Shown here: positions 35,241 through 43,858 of the stretch, piece by piece
Position numbering within the stretch: position 1 is the stretch's first letter
Layout of the letters: each line of letters opens with the position of its first letter
Source of the DNA: CAVUWL01 sp963787415
GTDB lineage: Bacteria > Actinomycetota > Thermoleophilia > Solirubrobacterales > 70-9
Assembly: GCA_963787415.1 (NCBI GenBank)
Contig: CAWBCO010000003.1
Location: 558,001 to 622,000, forward strand
Reading direction: 5' to 3'
Length of the DNA: 64,000 bases
Notes under the pieces: generated by a model
The model's input: only the letters and a program-made list of their open reading frames with translations
Databases searched by the model: none
What the model was told of the DNA's origin: nothing
Made by a program: the position numbers and the translations under genes

Positions 35241-35693
35241 GTGAAGCCCGTCAAACCGGTGACCGTTTCGACCACCGTCGCGAAGCCGAGCAGGGAGGTC
35301 TTTGAGTTCCTTCAGGTGCCTGCCAACCACGAGCTGTTTCTCAATCACATCCTTGTCGACTGGAAATTCTCTGGTCCCAGCGGTGGGCTCGGTGCCCGCG
35401 CGAGTGCGCGGGCGAACGTCCGCGGTTCCCAGGACTGGACCGACTTTGAGATCGTCGAGGTCGAGCCCAACCGGATTGTCGAGGAAGCCGTCGGCGCCGG
35501 GGGAAAGCGTCGCACCCGCAGCAGCTACCTCCTCGAGGAGCTTGCCGCGGCCCAAACCAAGGTTTCATTTGAATACTCATGGCTGCAGGCCTCACGACTC
35601 GAACGTCTCGGGCCCCCGCTGATTCGAGCCTTCACCCACCGCACCAATGCCAAGGCGATGCGGCGGCTGGCAAAGCAGCTGAACGGGCGCTGA
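35241..35693 (+). CDS. SRPBCC family protein
   Basis: 150 residues, GTG start. Polyketide-cyclase/START-like pattern: VTVSTTVAKPSREVFEFLQVP, then NHELFLNHILVDWKFSG, a middle strand set EPNRIVEEAVG and KVSFEYSW, and a closing helix RTNAKAMRRLAKQL. Probably binds a lipid-like ligand; no catalytic residue can be assigned. Lies 78 nt after the carboxyltransferase gene on the same strand. Confidence 0.75.
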   Translation: MKPVKPVTVSTTVAKPSREVFEFLQVPANHELFLNHILVDWKFSGPSGGLGARASARANVRGSQDWTDFEIVEVEPNRIVEEAVGAGGKRRTRSSYLLEELAAAQTKVSFEYSWLQASRLERLGPPLIRAFTHRTNAKAMRRLAKQLNGR

Positions 35694-35841
35694 GACTGGG
35701 GAGATCGGGGCGCCCAAAGCGGCTGTGATTGGCGGCTTGCAGGTCTGAGCACCTCACCGCAGTCTGGACTTGCAGGCGAGCGGTGCGCTCGTCCCCGCCG
35801 GGCGAGCCGGGCGATCAGGTCCTCTGGGTACCCTTTGAGAG

Positions 35842-36315
35842 GTGGCTGCGAAGCGCAGTGCCGGTGTCCTTCTCTATCGCTTAATCGGCGAATCGACCGA
35901 GGTCTTGCTTGTCCACCCCGGTGGCCCGCTCTGGGTCAAAAAGGATCTCGGTGCCTGGTCGATTCCCAAGGGAGAGCTCGATCAGGGCGAGGAGTCTCGG
36001 GTCTGCGCCCTGCGAGAGCTCGGTGAGGAGCTCGGCAGTCCGCCCGCGATTGAAACTAGGGCGATGATTGACCTCGGGGCGGTACGTCAAAAAAGCGGCA
36101 AGGTGGTCGATGGGTGGGCCGTGGAGGCCGACTTTGATCCCTCAACGCTGCACAGCAACTGCTTCAAGATGGAGTGGCCTCCGCGCTCTGGCACCCGGCG
36201 CGAGTTTCCCGAGGTTGACCGGGCTGAGTGGTTTGACTTGCAAAGCGCGAGGAAGAAGCTGCTCCCCGCCCAGGCCGCCTTCCTCGACCGTCTCGCCGAG
36301 CTTCTCGGGAACTGA
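35842..36315 (+). CDS. Nudix hydrolase
   Basis: 157 residues from a GTG start. The Nudix box is intact: GELDQGEESRVCALRELGEELG fits G-x5-E-x7-R-E-U-x-E-E-x-G-U and binds the catalytic Mg2+. The N-terminus SAGVLLYRL and later WSIPKGELD are typical of the family that hydrolyses nucleoside diphosphate-linked compounds such as dinucleoside polyphosphates. The exact substrate cannot be read. Starts ~150 nt after the SRPBCC gene. Confidence 0.88.
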   Translation: MAAKRSAGVLLYRLIGESTEVLLVHPGGPLWVKKDLGAWSIPKGELDQGEESRVCALRELGEELGSPPAIETRAMIDLGAVRQKSGKVVDGWAVEADFDPSTLHSNCFKMEWPPRSGTRREFPEVDRAEWFDLQSARKKLLPAQAAFLDRLAELLGN

Positions 36316-36363
36316 CTCTTTCTTTGGTCATCTCGGCGCGATCGGTGAGATACTCGAAGCCGG

Positions 36364-37452
36364 ATGGGAGACGGCCCAACGCCGCAGCTGCCCTCCCTCG
36401 ACGAGGCGATTCGCAATCGGGGCGATGACTCCAGCCGCGAGCAGGAGCCGAATCAAAACGGGAATGCCAAGCCCTCTTCGAATGGGCAGCTGCCGCTTTC
36501 GGCGCGTCTACTGGGCGTCGGAGTCCGCGGTGCCCGTTCGGTCACCAGGGTGGCCGGGATCGACCGGGCGGTTGAGCTGGCGACCGAGGATGCGATCGTT
36601 GCCGCGGTCGAGAGCGAGGCGGTGGAGCGGGCATTTGCACGCGTGCTCGAAGGCCCCGTCGTCAACGAGGCGGTGCAGGGGGCGCTGGAGAGCGAGGCGG
36701 TCAAGGATGCCCTGATCGAGGCCCTTGACAGTGATCTGGTCGATGAGGTCTGGCGACGGCTTTTGGCCAGCGAGGAGGTTCAGCAGCTGGTCGAGCGGAT
36801 CGCCGAGGCGCCCGAGCTGCGGGCAGCGATCAGCGCTCAGGGAGTGGGCTTGATCGCTGACGTCGGTCGCACCATCGGGCGGGCGACCAGGCGCCTTGAT
36901 GACCGCCTCGAGCGACTCCTGCGAAGAGTCTTTCACCGCAAACCACGCGCCCTGCCAACCAATCACGCTGGCGCGATAAGTCGGGTGGTGGCGCTTGGGG
37001 TCGACGTGGCGATTGTCAACCTCGCCTTCTCCGGGCTGGCGGCGATTGTGGCATCGATCGCCTCGGTCTTCTCCGGGAACTCCCACGGGGTCTCCAGCCT
37101 CGCGCTGGCATTTGGTACCGTCGCCTGGCTCTCACTGGGAGCGCTTTATCTGCTCGTCTTTTGGATCCTCGCTGGGCAGACGCCGGGCATGCGATTCGTG
37201 CATATCAGGCTTGACCTTGATCAACGGCGCCTGCTTCCAAGACGGGCACTCCGCCGTCTGATCGGCCTGGCGCTTGCGACTTTGACTCTGGGAATCGGTT
37301 TCCTCGGCATCCTCTTCGGCGAGCGTCGCCGTGCCTGGGATGACCAATTCTCCGACACCGACGTGATCTATGAGGACGATCGCCCCGAGCCAGCCCCTTG
37401 GTCGACCCTGGCTGGCGGACTCAAACCACCACTCGATCCGGCCTCCGATTAG
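36364..37452 (+). CDS. RDD-family membrane protein
   Basis: 362 residues. An unusually long N-terminal region (~1-200) has tandem helical repeats with acidic/Ala periodicity (EDAIVAAVESEAVERAF, EAVQGALESEAVKDALIEAL) ending in basic FHRKPRALP. Two membrane helices and the RDD hallmark follow: VVALGVDVAIVNLAF, then QTPGMRFVHIRL and RRALRRLIGLALATLTLGIG. The family is linked to transport or stress in other bacteria, but its function is unsettled. Starts 48 nt after the Nudix gene. Confidence 0.8.
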   Translation: MGDGPTPQLPSLDEAIRNRGDDSSREQEPNQNGNAKPSSNGQLPLSARLLGVGVRGARSVTRVAGIDRAVELATEDAIVAAVESEAVERAFARVLEGPVVNEAVQGALESEAVKDALIEALDSDLVDEVWRRLLASEEVQQLVERIAEAPELRAAISAQGVGLIADVGRTIGRATRRLDDRLERLLRRVFHRKPRALPTNHAGAISRVVALGVDVAIVNLAFSGLAAIVASIASVFSGNSHGVSSLALAFGTVAWLSLGALYLLVFWILAGQTPGMRFVHIRLDLDQRRLLPRRALRRLIGLALATLTLGIGFLGILFGERRRAWDDQFSDTDVIYEDDRPEPAPWSTLAGGLKPPLDPASD

Positions 37453-37610
37453 GGGTTTGGCCCAATCGAGCAGAGCTCGTCAACGTCAAGCGATAAAGGG
37501 CCCGATCGGTTGCAAATCACTGCACGGTTTTCGCTCGGTCATTGAGAACGGTGACCAAATCCACCTCAGCGGTGGAATTGGGGGGTCGGGACAGTTGTCT
37601 CATCTGTCGA

Positions 37611-38519
37611 TCAGGGCTGAGCCTCGGTGCGGTTTGCCATCGCGCGCTGGAGGAGGAGGGTGAGGCTGCCCGAGACGACAAGCAAGGTGACGTTGACGAC
37701 AAGCACCGCAAGCGCGCCGAGGCCGGTTCCGGCCCCACCCGTGCCAATCGCGACGCCGAGGTAGGCAGACGCTGGGATCGTTGTCACCGAGATCGCGACG
37801 CCGACCGCCGAGCCTGCCCGGGTCTCGAATGAGAGCATCGCCGCGATTCCGGCCGCGAGGGCGATCAGAACGGTCGAGTAATCGGTCTTTGCCAGCGTCG
37901 TGAGGCCGCTGTCGCTGAGGACGAAATGGGCAGGAAGGAGGTCGACAAGCTTGAGCAGGCCGGAGAGTACGGCGGCCGTGGCAACCACCAAGACCATCCC
38001 GATGGTGAGGGTCGCGAAGGCCCGGCGGGCAAGGTGGGTTCGTCCCGCCACGATCCCCACGCAGGTGGCGCAGATCGGCAGCAGATCCGGACTGACGGCC
38101 ATCGCTCCCACGATCAGGATTGAACTGCTCGTGATCACTCCGATCGAGGCAATGACCGCCGCCACGTTGATCAGAGCGAGATAGCGAGCCAGCGGGCGCG
38201 AATTGGCCCGCGCCTGGCCCATCACCTCCACCCAGGCCGATCCGCCGAGGTTGCCCGACCCGGCCAGCTGGTGGGGCAGCGGCGCCACCACGTCGACCCG
38301 TTCCAGGACGTAATCATCGATGCCTATTCCCATCGCTGAGATCTCTTCGACGAGGCGATCGGCTGCGGCCGGCTCGACATCGGCGACGAAGACGATTGCG
38401 TTTGCGCCACCGCTCTCATCGGGTTGGCGGATGATCCGGCGCACGCCTTGCATCTGTCGTAGCGCCTCAGAGAAGCGGGTGGCCCGGTCTGTCCCCACCG
38501 AGGAATGCAGCCTCAGCAT
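37611..38519 (-). CDS. DUF389 membrane protein
   Basis: 302 residues. A ~95-residue N-terminal soluble alpha/beta domain precedes five or six membrane helices. The family marker SSSILIVGAMAVSPDLLPI is clear, followed by ALAAGIAAMLSFETRAGSAVGVAISVTTIP. DUF389 (TIGR00341-like) proteins are widespread and of unknown function, possibly transport. The ATG follows AAAGGGG. A strong hairpin at 38576-38598 separates it from the upstream minus-strand gene. Confidence 0.82.
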   Translation of the reverse strand: MLRLHSSVGTDRATRFSEALRQMQGVRRIIRQPDESGGANAIVFVADVEPAAADRLVEEISAMGIGIDDYVLERVDVVAPLPHQLAGSGNLGGSAWVEVMGQARANSRPLARYLALINVAAVIASIGVITSSSILIVGAMAVSPDLLPICATCVGIVAGRTHLARRAFATLTIGMVLVVATAAVLSGLLKLVDLLPAHFVLSDSGLTTLAKTDYSTVLIALAAGIAAMLSFETRAGSAVGVAISVTTIPASAYLGVAIGTGGAGTGLGALAVLVVNVTLLVVSGSLTLLLQRAMANRTEAQP

Positions 38520-38575
38520 CGCCTCACCCCTTTCCCGGGGAAAGGCGCAGGAGCGGTGGCTCTCCTAAAGATTGG

Positions 38576-38598
38576 GGAGGCCCCTTAGAGGGGGCCTC
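38576..38598 (-). terminator. Strong hairpin between DUF7144-like and DUF389 genes
   Basis: Perfect 9-bp stem GGAGGCCCC/GGGGCCTCC with a 5-base loop, 27 nt past the stop of the minus-strand gene at 38626. Only a short T-containing stretch (CAATCTTT) follows on the minus strand, so it may be a weak terminator or an mRNA-stabilising hairpin. Confidence 0.6.
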
Positions 38599-38625
38599 CG
38601 CGATCGCCGTGCAGCCGCGCTTTGG

Positions 38626-39009
38626 TCAGGCTGTTGAGACATCTGGGCCCTCGGCGAGCTTGTAGACGATGATGATGCTGAGGGCAAAAATAGCCAGCGA
38701 CCAGAGCGGGTAGGCGGGGATCGCGAGCAGCGCGCCGATCGCATTGAGGGAGGCGATGAAGATCCCAAACCAACGCCCAAACTCACCGCCTGAGAAAAGT
38801 GAGAACGCGGCGATCAGCTCGAGCACGCCGAGGATCAGGGTGACCCAGCCCCAGGTGTGAAGACTGCTGATGATGAAGGTCGTATTTTCGGTGAAGAACT
38901 TCGAGTTGCCGATTGCGGCAATGCCGTAGACGATGTTCAGAATGCCGGCGATGATCAGCAGAATTCCGGCGAAGACCCACCAGCCACTGAGCGTGCTCTC
39001 CTCGTTCAT
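38626..39009 (-). CDS. DUF7144-like four-helix membrane protein (paralogue)
   Basis: 127 residues from the ATG at 39009 (AAAGGG upstream). Sequence runs WVFAGILLIIAGILNIVYG, then SSLHTWGWVTLILGVLELI and SLNAIGALLAIPAYPLWSLAIF, matching the protein at 6181-6558 across its length. Four hydrophobic helices. The long upstream frame on the minus strand is not used; it is a shadow of the divergent protease gene region. Function unknown. Confidence 0.8.
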   Translation of the reverse strand: MNEESTLSGWWVFAGILLIIAGILNIVYGIAAIGNSKFFTENTTFIISSLHTWGWVTLILGVLELIAAFSLFSGGEFGRWFGIFIASLNAIGALLAIPAYPLWSLAIFALSIIIVYKLAEGPDVSTA

Positions 39010-39141
39010 TCCTAACCCTTTCGTCTGCGTTGGGCACTGATACCTACGCACACAAATTCGCGGCCGAGCCCGGACTTCCTGCGCTTTGGCGATGCGGCGC
39101 AGGCTCAAGGGTCGGTTTCTCGGCTCGCATGGAAGCCGCTC

Positions 39142-40125
39142 GTGTGGGACGATTCCGCGGTGAAATTCGCCGCGGCAATGGTGTGGCTGACACTGCCTGC
39201 GCTGGTCATCTCCCCCTCGCTCGATGTGAGCTTCGCGGGGGCCAGCGTGCCCACCGCTCACCGCGTCCTGGGTTCCTCGCTGGCCGCCCACTTTTGGCGA
39301 CCGCGACTGCTGCGGCGGGCGCTGGCCAATCCGCCTCCCCAGACCCGAGGTCGGCCTTCGGTTGCCCAGCGCGATGGGGCTGGGATGGGAGCTCCGCACC
39401 GCGTTGAGGGCCGACTCCCACAGCTGCCCAGGCGGGGTGCCACCAGAGCCCGCACCAGCAGCATCAGCATCGCCGACGCCTCGACCGTGGAAGACCGAAC
39501 AAACGGGCGCGTCTTCGGCCTCGATCCAGTCCAGGGCCCCTATTCGTGCTCGGGTACCTCGCTCAACACCCCGAGTGGCTCAATTGTCCTCACCGCCGGG
39601 CACTGCGTCTTGGAGAATCGCCACTGGGGCCAAGATTTAATCTTCATCCCCGCCTATAACCACGGACGTCGCCCCTTTGGGACCTTTGTCGCCGATCAGG
39701 TATTCACAACCCCGCAGTGGCGCCAATCCGAAAACACCGACTTCGATGTCGCCGCGCTGTCGGTCAAGCCGAATCGATTCGGCACCCTGGCAAACGTGGT
39801 CGGATCGCGGGGTTATGAGACCGAAGCGTCGAGGTTCTCTCCCTTTCAAATCTTCGGCTACCCAGCCGGTGCCCTGGGTGGGGAAGAACTGCGCTCATGC
39901 CGAACGCACGGCCTTGGCGCCGATCCGTTGACCCTCTTGCTGCAGGGACCGCCGACCGTACCCAGTCGCTGCAACATGGCAGCTGGCTCCAGCGGCGGGG
40001 CCTGGATCGCCAATGGCAAATACATCGACGGATTAACGAGCTATGGCTATGCCCACAACTACACCCGCCTCTACTCGCCCTACTTCGGTGCATCGATCGG
40101 TAATTTCCTCAGCCAGTTGCCCTGA
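39142..40125 (+). CDS. Secreted trypsin-like serine protease (S1)
   Basis: 327 residues, GTG start; another GTG 18 bases later gives a cleaner signal peptide (KFAAAMVWLTLPALVISPSL). The catalytic triad is visible: His in VLTAGHCV, Asp in TDFDVAAL and Ser in AAGSSGGAW. Cysteines flank the active site (SCSG, GHC, SCRT, SRCN). The pro-region before the catalytic domain is ~110 residues, Arg/Pro-rich. Probably secreted, autoprocessed and broadly proteolytic. Stands alone; converges with the phosphoesterase gene. Confidence 0.85.
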   Translation: MWDDSAVKFAAAMVWLTLPALVISPSLDVSFAGASVPTAHRVLGSSLAAHFWRPRLLRRALANPPPQTRGRPSVAQRDGAGMGAPHRVEGRLPQLPRRGATRARTSSISIADASTVEDRTNGRVFGLDPVQGPYSCSGTSLNTPSGSIVLTAGHCVLENRHWGQDLIFIPAYNHGRRPFGTFVADQVFTTPQWRQSENTDFDVAALSVKPNRFGTLANVVGSRGYETEASRFSPFQIFGYPAGALGGEELRSCRTHGLGADPLTLLLQGPPTVPSRCNMAAGSSGGAWIANGKYIDGLTSYGYAHNYTRLYSPYFGASIGNFLSQLP

Positions 40126-40273
40126 GCGAGCTGCGCTTTGCAGTTTCGCAATGCGGCTCCGTGGGGCTCGCTGAGCCGAGGCTTGCCGAGTTTGGTTTCT
40201 CAAGCGTCGAGTTGGTCCCCGGCCGCTGAGTTGGTCGCTTGAAGGGCGTCTTTGGCTCGACTCGCTTCGGACG

Positions 40274-41623
40274 CTAATCGCCGCCTGTTTCCCCGAGTAG
40301 GGCGGGAGCAAACGAGCTCACAGTTGAGCCCTCCGCCGCGCCGAGATGGGTGAGCCCAAATAGATCCTCGGTTGAGCGCAGCAGAGAGTAGGGGTTGTAT
40401 GGGCTGGCGTCGGTCGTATTGTGGGTGACGAAAGGCGAGAGCAGCAGCGTTCCGACTTTGGGCAGGGTGGGGCTCGGCAGGGCTTCATCGAAGGTGATCA
40501 TCAGCAGGCCATCTTTTTGATAGGCCGAAGAGGCGAGAATCTGGGGAACCCATTTGGAGAGGAAGGCATCGGCGCCGCTGGCACCACTGGGCGCGCCGGT
40601 GGGGCATTCGCCGGGGACCCCGGCATCACAGAGGCTGGGGGCGATGAAGGAGTAATTCGGCGTCGAGTTGATCGTCCCCAGATCTGTGCCCAGTTCGGTG
40701 AGTGGCACGTCGCTGCTCGCGCAGGCTCCCAGCTCAAGCAGCGAATTGAAGTAGACGAAGGGGTTCTGGCGCGCCGCGTAGCCGCCCTGAGTCGGGGATT
40801 CGGCACTGCCGCTGCTGGGGTGTACACAGTTTTCCGGTTTGCCCGCCGCACCCGCCATGTCCTCCAAGTAGGCCTTCCACTGAAAGCCACCGCTGCTCAG
40901 TTGGTCAGCGATGGTCAGTGCTTCGACCGGGTATAGGCAGCCCGAAGCCGTGATCACGCCACTTTTATTGGGCGCCGTTTTGGGGGGGAATTCGGCGTTG
41001 GTCGAGCAGTTAGCTTCGGTCGAGGCGTTTGGCGGTTGGCCGCTGATGGCCGCGATATCGTTTGGCAGACCGGTACTCCCCAACAGCGAGTAACCGGAAA
41101 GCAACTCGCCCTGGGGACGCAGGGTGCTCGCCAGGTAGGGCATCTCGGAGGCGGGACCAAAGGCAGCTTCATAGCCGGGGCTGGCGAGTGAGATCACGAA
41201 CACGTGCTTGATCCGCCCGGCCGTCGCAGTCGGGGTGGTGGGGGTAGTGGTCGTGCCCGGTTCTTCTTCGGTTTCCTTAACTTCGGATTCTTCTTCTTCC
41301 GGGCCTTCGATCGCCGCGGTGGAGGCGGGCGCGCCGCTGGAGGCATTCACAGCGCCATGGCTGCTCGGGGCAGGCGAGCTCGGTGAAGAGGAGGGTTCAA
41401 CGACCGGGGTGGCGGGGCTCGACGGTGGGGTCGTACTGGAGGCGAGGCTGCGGCCCAAGAGCGCAGCGAGAGGCCCGTCGTTAGCGGGATTGGTTATGGC
41501 GCTGGCGACGATTACCGAGGTCGCAACCAGGGAGGAAGCGACCAGCATTCCAAAGCGGCGCCCCGTAAGCGTTGCAGCAGCGGCGACGGCACGCCGAAAT
41601 GGCCGCCCCAGCGCCTCTTTCAT
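40274..41623 (-). CDS. Secreted phosphoesterase-family protein with altered N-terminal metal motif
   Basis: 449 residues from the ATG at 41623, which overlaps the previous stop (ATGA). The N-terminus is basic and hydrophobic (LVASSLVATSVIVASAI), then a Ser/Pro/Glu linker (~50-135). The domain that follows matches phosphatase/phospholipase-C-type proteins (PF04185-like): GQPPN, CLYPVEALTIADQLSS, WKAYLEDMAG, NPFVYFNSL, NYSFIAPSLCDAG and LLMITFDEA. Where active relatives have a Glu-Asn metal pair (as in LENxxYxxxFG), this reads LASPGYEAAFG. It may be inactive or use another ligand. Last gene of the extended pst operon. Confidence 0.78.
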   Translation of the reverse strand: MKEALGRPFRRAVAAAATLTGRRFGMLVASSLVATSVIVASAITNPANDGPLAALLGRSLASSTTPPSSPATPVVEPSSSPSSPAPSSHGAVNASSGAPASTAAIEGPEEEESEVKETEEEPGTTTTPTTPTATAGRIKHVFVISLASPGYEAAFGPASEMPYLASTLRPQGELLSGYSLLGSTGLPNDIAAISGQPPNASTEANCSTNAEFPPKTAPNKSGVITASGCLYPVEALTIADQLSSGGFQWKAYLEDMAGAAGKPENCVHPSSGSAESPTQGGYAARQNPFVYFNSLLELGACASSDVPLTELGTDLGTINSTPNYSFIAPSLCDAGVPGECPTGAPSGASGADAFLSKWVPQILASSAYQKDGLLMITFDEALPSPTLPKVGTLLLSPFVTHNTTDASPYNPYSLLRSTEDLFGLTHLGAAEGSTVSSFAPALLGETGGD

Positions 41624-42015
41624 GGCGTTGCCTCGATCGGAACAAGGGAGTGCCCGCATTGAGCGCAAAAGCGCACCGCGTGGCCATAGGGGGAGCCGCA
41701 GCTTGGGCAAAGGCCCGCGGCGTCGTCTCGTTCGAGCTCGAGCACCCGCTCAAGCGCCAGCAACTCGGCGTCGACGCGCTGAAGCTCTGCTGCCTTGCGT
41801 GTCAGGACGTCAAGGCGCACGTGGTCGCGAATCGCCATCTCATAAAAGGCGCCCCCGAGGTCGGCCTGCATGATCGTGAACTTCTCCAAGAGCCGGTCTC
41901 GCTGGGTCAGGAGGTCGGTGTTCTCCTCACTTTTGACGGCGGGTGGGGCTTTCGGCTTGGGAGTTGGGCGCCTCCGGCGCTCGCTGGGACGGACGATCTC
42001 ATTGAGTGATTTCAT
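41620..42015 (-). CDS. Coiled-coil zinc-ribbon protein
   Basis: 131 residues from the ATG at 42015; a TTG six bases earlier is possible. A Lys/Pro-rich N-terminus leads into a helix (LTQRDRLLEKFTIMQADL ... VDAELLALERVLELE) likely to form a coiled coil. The C-terminal zinc ribbon is CPSCGSPYGHAVRFCAQCG. No enzyme motif. It sits between another zinc-ribbon protein and the phosphoesterase in the pst operon, overlapping the latter by 4 nt. An assembly or regulatory role is inference only. Confidence 0.72.
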   Translation of the reverse strand: MKSLNEIVRPSERRRRPTPKPKAPPAVKSEENTDLLTQRDRLLEKFTIMQADLGGAFYEMAIRDHVRLDVLTRKAAELQRVDAELLALERVLELERDDAAGLCPSCGSPYGHAVRFCAQCGHSLVPIEATP

Positions 42016-42073
42016 CGCCAATCAGCTCCCCTCGTTTGCGACTTGCATATCTCGTCACCGCCGTCAACTACGG

Positions 42074-42742
42074 TCATTTGCCGACCACGATCACGTCGGG
42101 CAGGTTCTGCTCGGCTTTGCTGTAGCTCTTGCCGACCTCTTTGGCGTTCTTTTTGACCAGTTCGGTATCGGCCTTGGCTTCATGCTTGGTTGGTTCGTAG
42201 CCGAGGGCCTGGTGGATCGGCCCGTTGGGGGTGTTGGCAAGGATCTTGCTATGGCCCCTGCCCGAGGTGGCGGCGGCCTTCTTCGTCGCGCCGGCGTGTT
42301 TTTTGACCGAAGCGGTGGTGTTCGCCGCGGCAGAGGTTGTCGCAGCCGCGGCGTCTTGGCGGCGAAGCGCTTCCAGGATCGCCTGGTCGTTGTTGCCTGA
42401 ACCGCTGTGTCCGACGACGACACCGAGTGCGACCGCGATCGGTAGCAGCGCGAAGAAACCGACCGCCGCCGCTCGACTGCCGGAAGGTTTCTGGGGCTGG
42501 CGAGCTGGAAGCCGGCGCGCCCGCTTGCTCATCGCGGCGAAGTAGCGCGAAGAGGGATTGGAGCCGTTGGCGCGCCGCGCCGCGCAGTTCACGCAATAGC
42601 GCTGCTGGGCATCGAGCAGCGCCCCGCACTCCTCGCATGGTTGGTAGTGCGCTTGGCTGAGAATTGGCTGAGTCGCGATCGGCTGGGTCGGCAATGTTGG
42701 CTGACTGACGTCGGGCTGGGTCGGCAATGCTTGGTCGCTCAC
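42074..42742 (-). CDS. Zinc-ribbon membrane protein
   Basis: 222 residues. A Gln/Pro/Thr repeat region (PTQPDVSQPTLPTQPI) precedes a zinc ribbon CEECGALLDAQQRYCVNCA. One membrane helix (AVGFFALLPIAVALGVVVG) and an Ala/Thr/Lys-rich tail ending ...DVIVVGK follow. The ribbon is probably cytoplasmic and the tail outside. Its ATG overlaps the stop of the lipoprotein gene by 4 nt. Encoded within the pst operon; function unknown. Confidence 0.72.
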   Translation of the reverse strand: MSDQALPTQPDVSQPTLPTQPIATQPILSQAHYQPCEECGALLDAQQRYCVNCAARRANGSNPSSRYFAAMSKRARRLPARQPQKPSGSRAAAVGFFALLPIAVALGVVVGHSGSGNNDQAILEALRRQDAAAATTSAAANTTASVKKHAGATKKAAATSGRGHSKILANTPNGPIHQALGYEPTKHEAKADTELVKKNAKEVGKSYSKAEQNLPDVIVVGK

Positions 42743-42933
42743 CTCTGGCTTCCCTTCCTCTTGGTCTTCGCGCGCTGTTTAAGTTCTTGCTTGCGGGCAT
42801 CGAGGATCCGCTCGGACTTGGCCCGCACCCGCGCGGCGGTTTCCTGCGTCGTCATGCAGCCGCTTAGGGTCCCGAGCAGCGCCAAGCCGCAGAGGACCAG
42901 CAGCCCGGCTCGGATCGCGCTAGCCGAACGCAC
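42739..42933 (-). CDS. Small lipoprotein
   Basis: 64 residues from a GTG at 42933, overlapping the pstB stop by 14 nt; an upstream in-frame ATG (42990) would lie deep inside pstB. The signal peptide GLLVLCGLALLGTLSGC ends in a lipobox (LSGC), leaving a short charged mature part (TTQETAARVRAKSERIL...KRKGSQR). Small lipid-anchored helical protein of unknown role. Its overlap on both sides shows tight coupling with pstB and the zinc-ribbon gene. Confidence 0.6.
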   Translation of the reverse strand: MRSASAIRAGLLVLCGLALLGTLSGCMTTQETAARVRAKSERILDARKQELKQRAKTKRKGSQR

Positions 42934-43858
42934 CGCTGACGTAATCCTGTGTTCGTTTTTCGCGGGGCGCCCCGAAGAGCGCCGTGGCACTGTTGTACTC
43001 GACCAGCTCTCCCAGGTACATGAAGGCGACGTGATCGGCTACCCGGTAGGCCTGTTGGAGGTTGTGGGTAACGATCACGACCGCGACGTCGTCACGAAGC
43101 CTGACGATCAGGTCCTCGATCACCTGGGTCGACTGCGGATCAAGTGCTGAGCAGGGCTCATCGAGTAAGAGCACCTCGGGATCGGCGGCGAGCGCTCGGG
43201 CGATGCAGAGCCGCTGCTGCTGGCCGCCGGAGAGTTTCAGCGCCGGGTGGTTGAGGTTATCTTTGACCTCCTCAAACAGTCCGGCTCGATCGAGCGCGCT
43301 GTAGACCGTGGGCGCAAGGACCTTCTTGCGCATGCGACGCGAGCCCTGCTCGCGCAAGACGTAGGCGATGTTGTCGAAAATGCTCATCGGGAACGGGTTG
43401 GGCTGCTGGAAGACCATCGTCACCCGGCGTCGCAGCGAGGTAGGCTCGATCAGCCTGATGTCGACGTCATCGAGCAAGATGCGGCCGCTCAGCGTCGTTT
43501 TCGGAGTCAGCTCGGTGAGCCGGTTGAGCGAGCGCAGCAGCGTTGTCTTTCCGCACCCCGAGGGACCGATCATCGCCAACACCTCCCCCTGGCGAACCGG
43601 CAGGGAGACCGATTTGACCGCATCTCGGTGAGCGTAGGAGACCGAGAGGTCGTCAACCTCCATGCGACGAATCGAGAATTGGGGGGCGCCGATTGAGCGC
43701 CTCGCCGCGGTGAAGCCAGCTGGCGCGGAGACGCCGTTGCCGTTGCTGGCGCCGATGCCGTTGGTCGAATGCGCTGGCGGCGTAACCTGGCGGGCCGCGG
43801 TTTTGTCCTCCAGCTCGAGGCGGCGGATCGGAGGCGGCGGTGGGCTCAGGAACTCCAT
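42920..43858 (-). CDS. pstB: Phosphate ABC transporter ATP-binding protein
   Basis: 312 residues, ~50 longer than usual. The ATPase has Walker A GPSGCGKTT (~98), Q-loop VFQQPNPFPMSI typical of PstB, signature LSGGQQQRLCIARA and Walker B VLLLDEPCSALDPQ. The extra N-terminus (~1-65) is Pro/Asn-rich and seems to repeat a piece of the normal start: PPIRRLELED resembles FSIRRMEVDD, where PstB normally begins. Translation could instead start near Met66. It powers phosphate import with PstC/PstA. Overlaps pstA by 13 nt. Confidence 0.92.
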   Translation of the reverse strand: MEFLSPPPPPIRRLELEDKTAARQVTPPAHSTNGIGASNGNGVSAPAGFTAARRSIGAPQFSIRRMEVDDLSVSYAHRDAVKSVSLPVRQGEVLAMIGPSGCGKTTLLRSLNRLTELTPKTTLSGRILLDDVDIRLIEPTSLRRRVTMVFQQPNPFPMSIFDNIAYVLREQGSRRMRKKVLAPTVYSALDRAGLFEEVKDNLNHPALKLSGGQQQRLCIARALAADPEVLLLDEPCSALDPQSTQVIEDLIVRLRDDVAVVIVTHNLQQAYRVADHVAFMYLGELVEYNSATALFGAPREKRTQDYVSGAFG

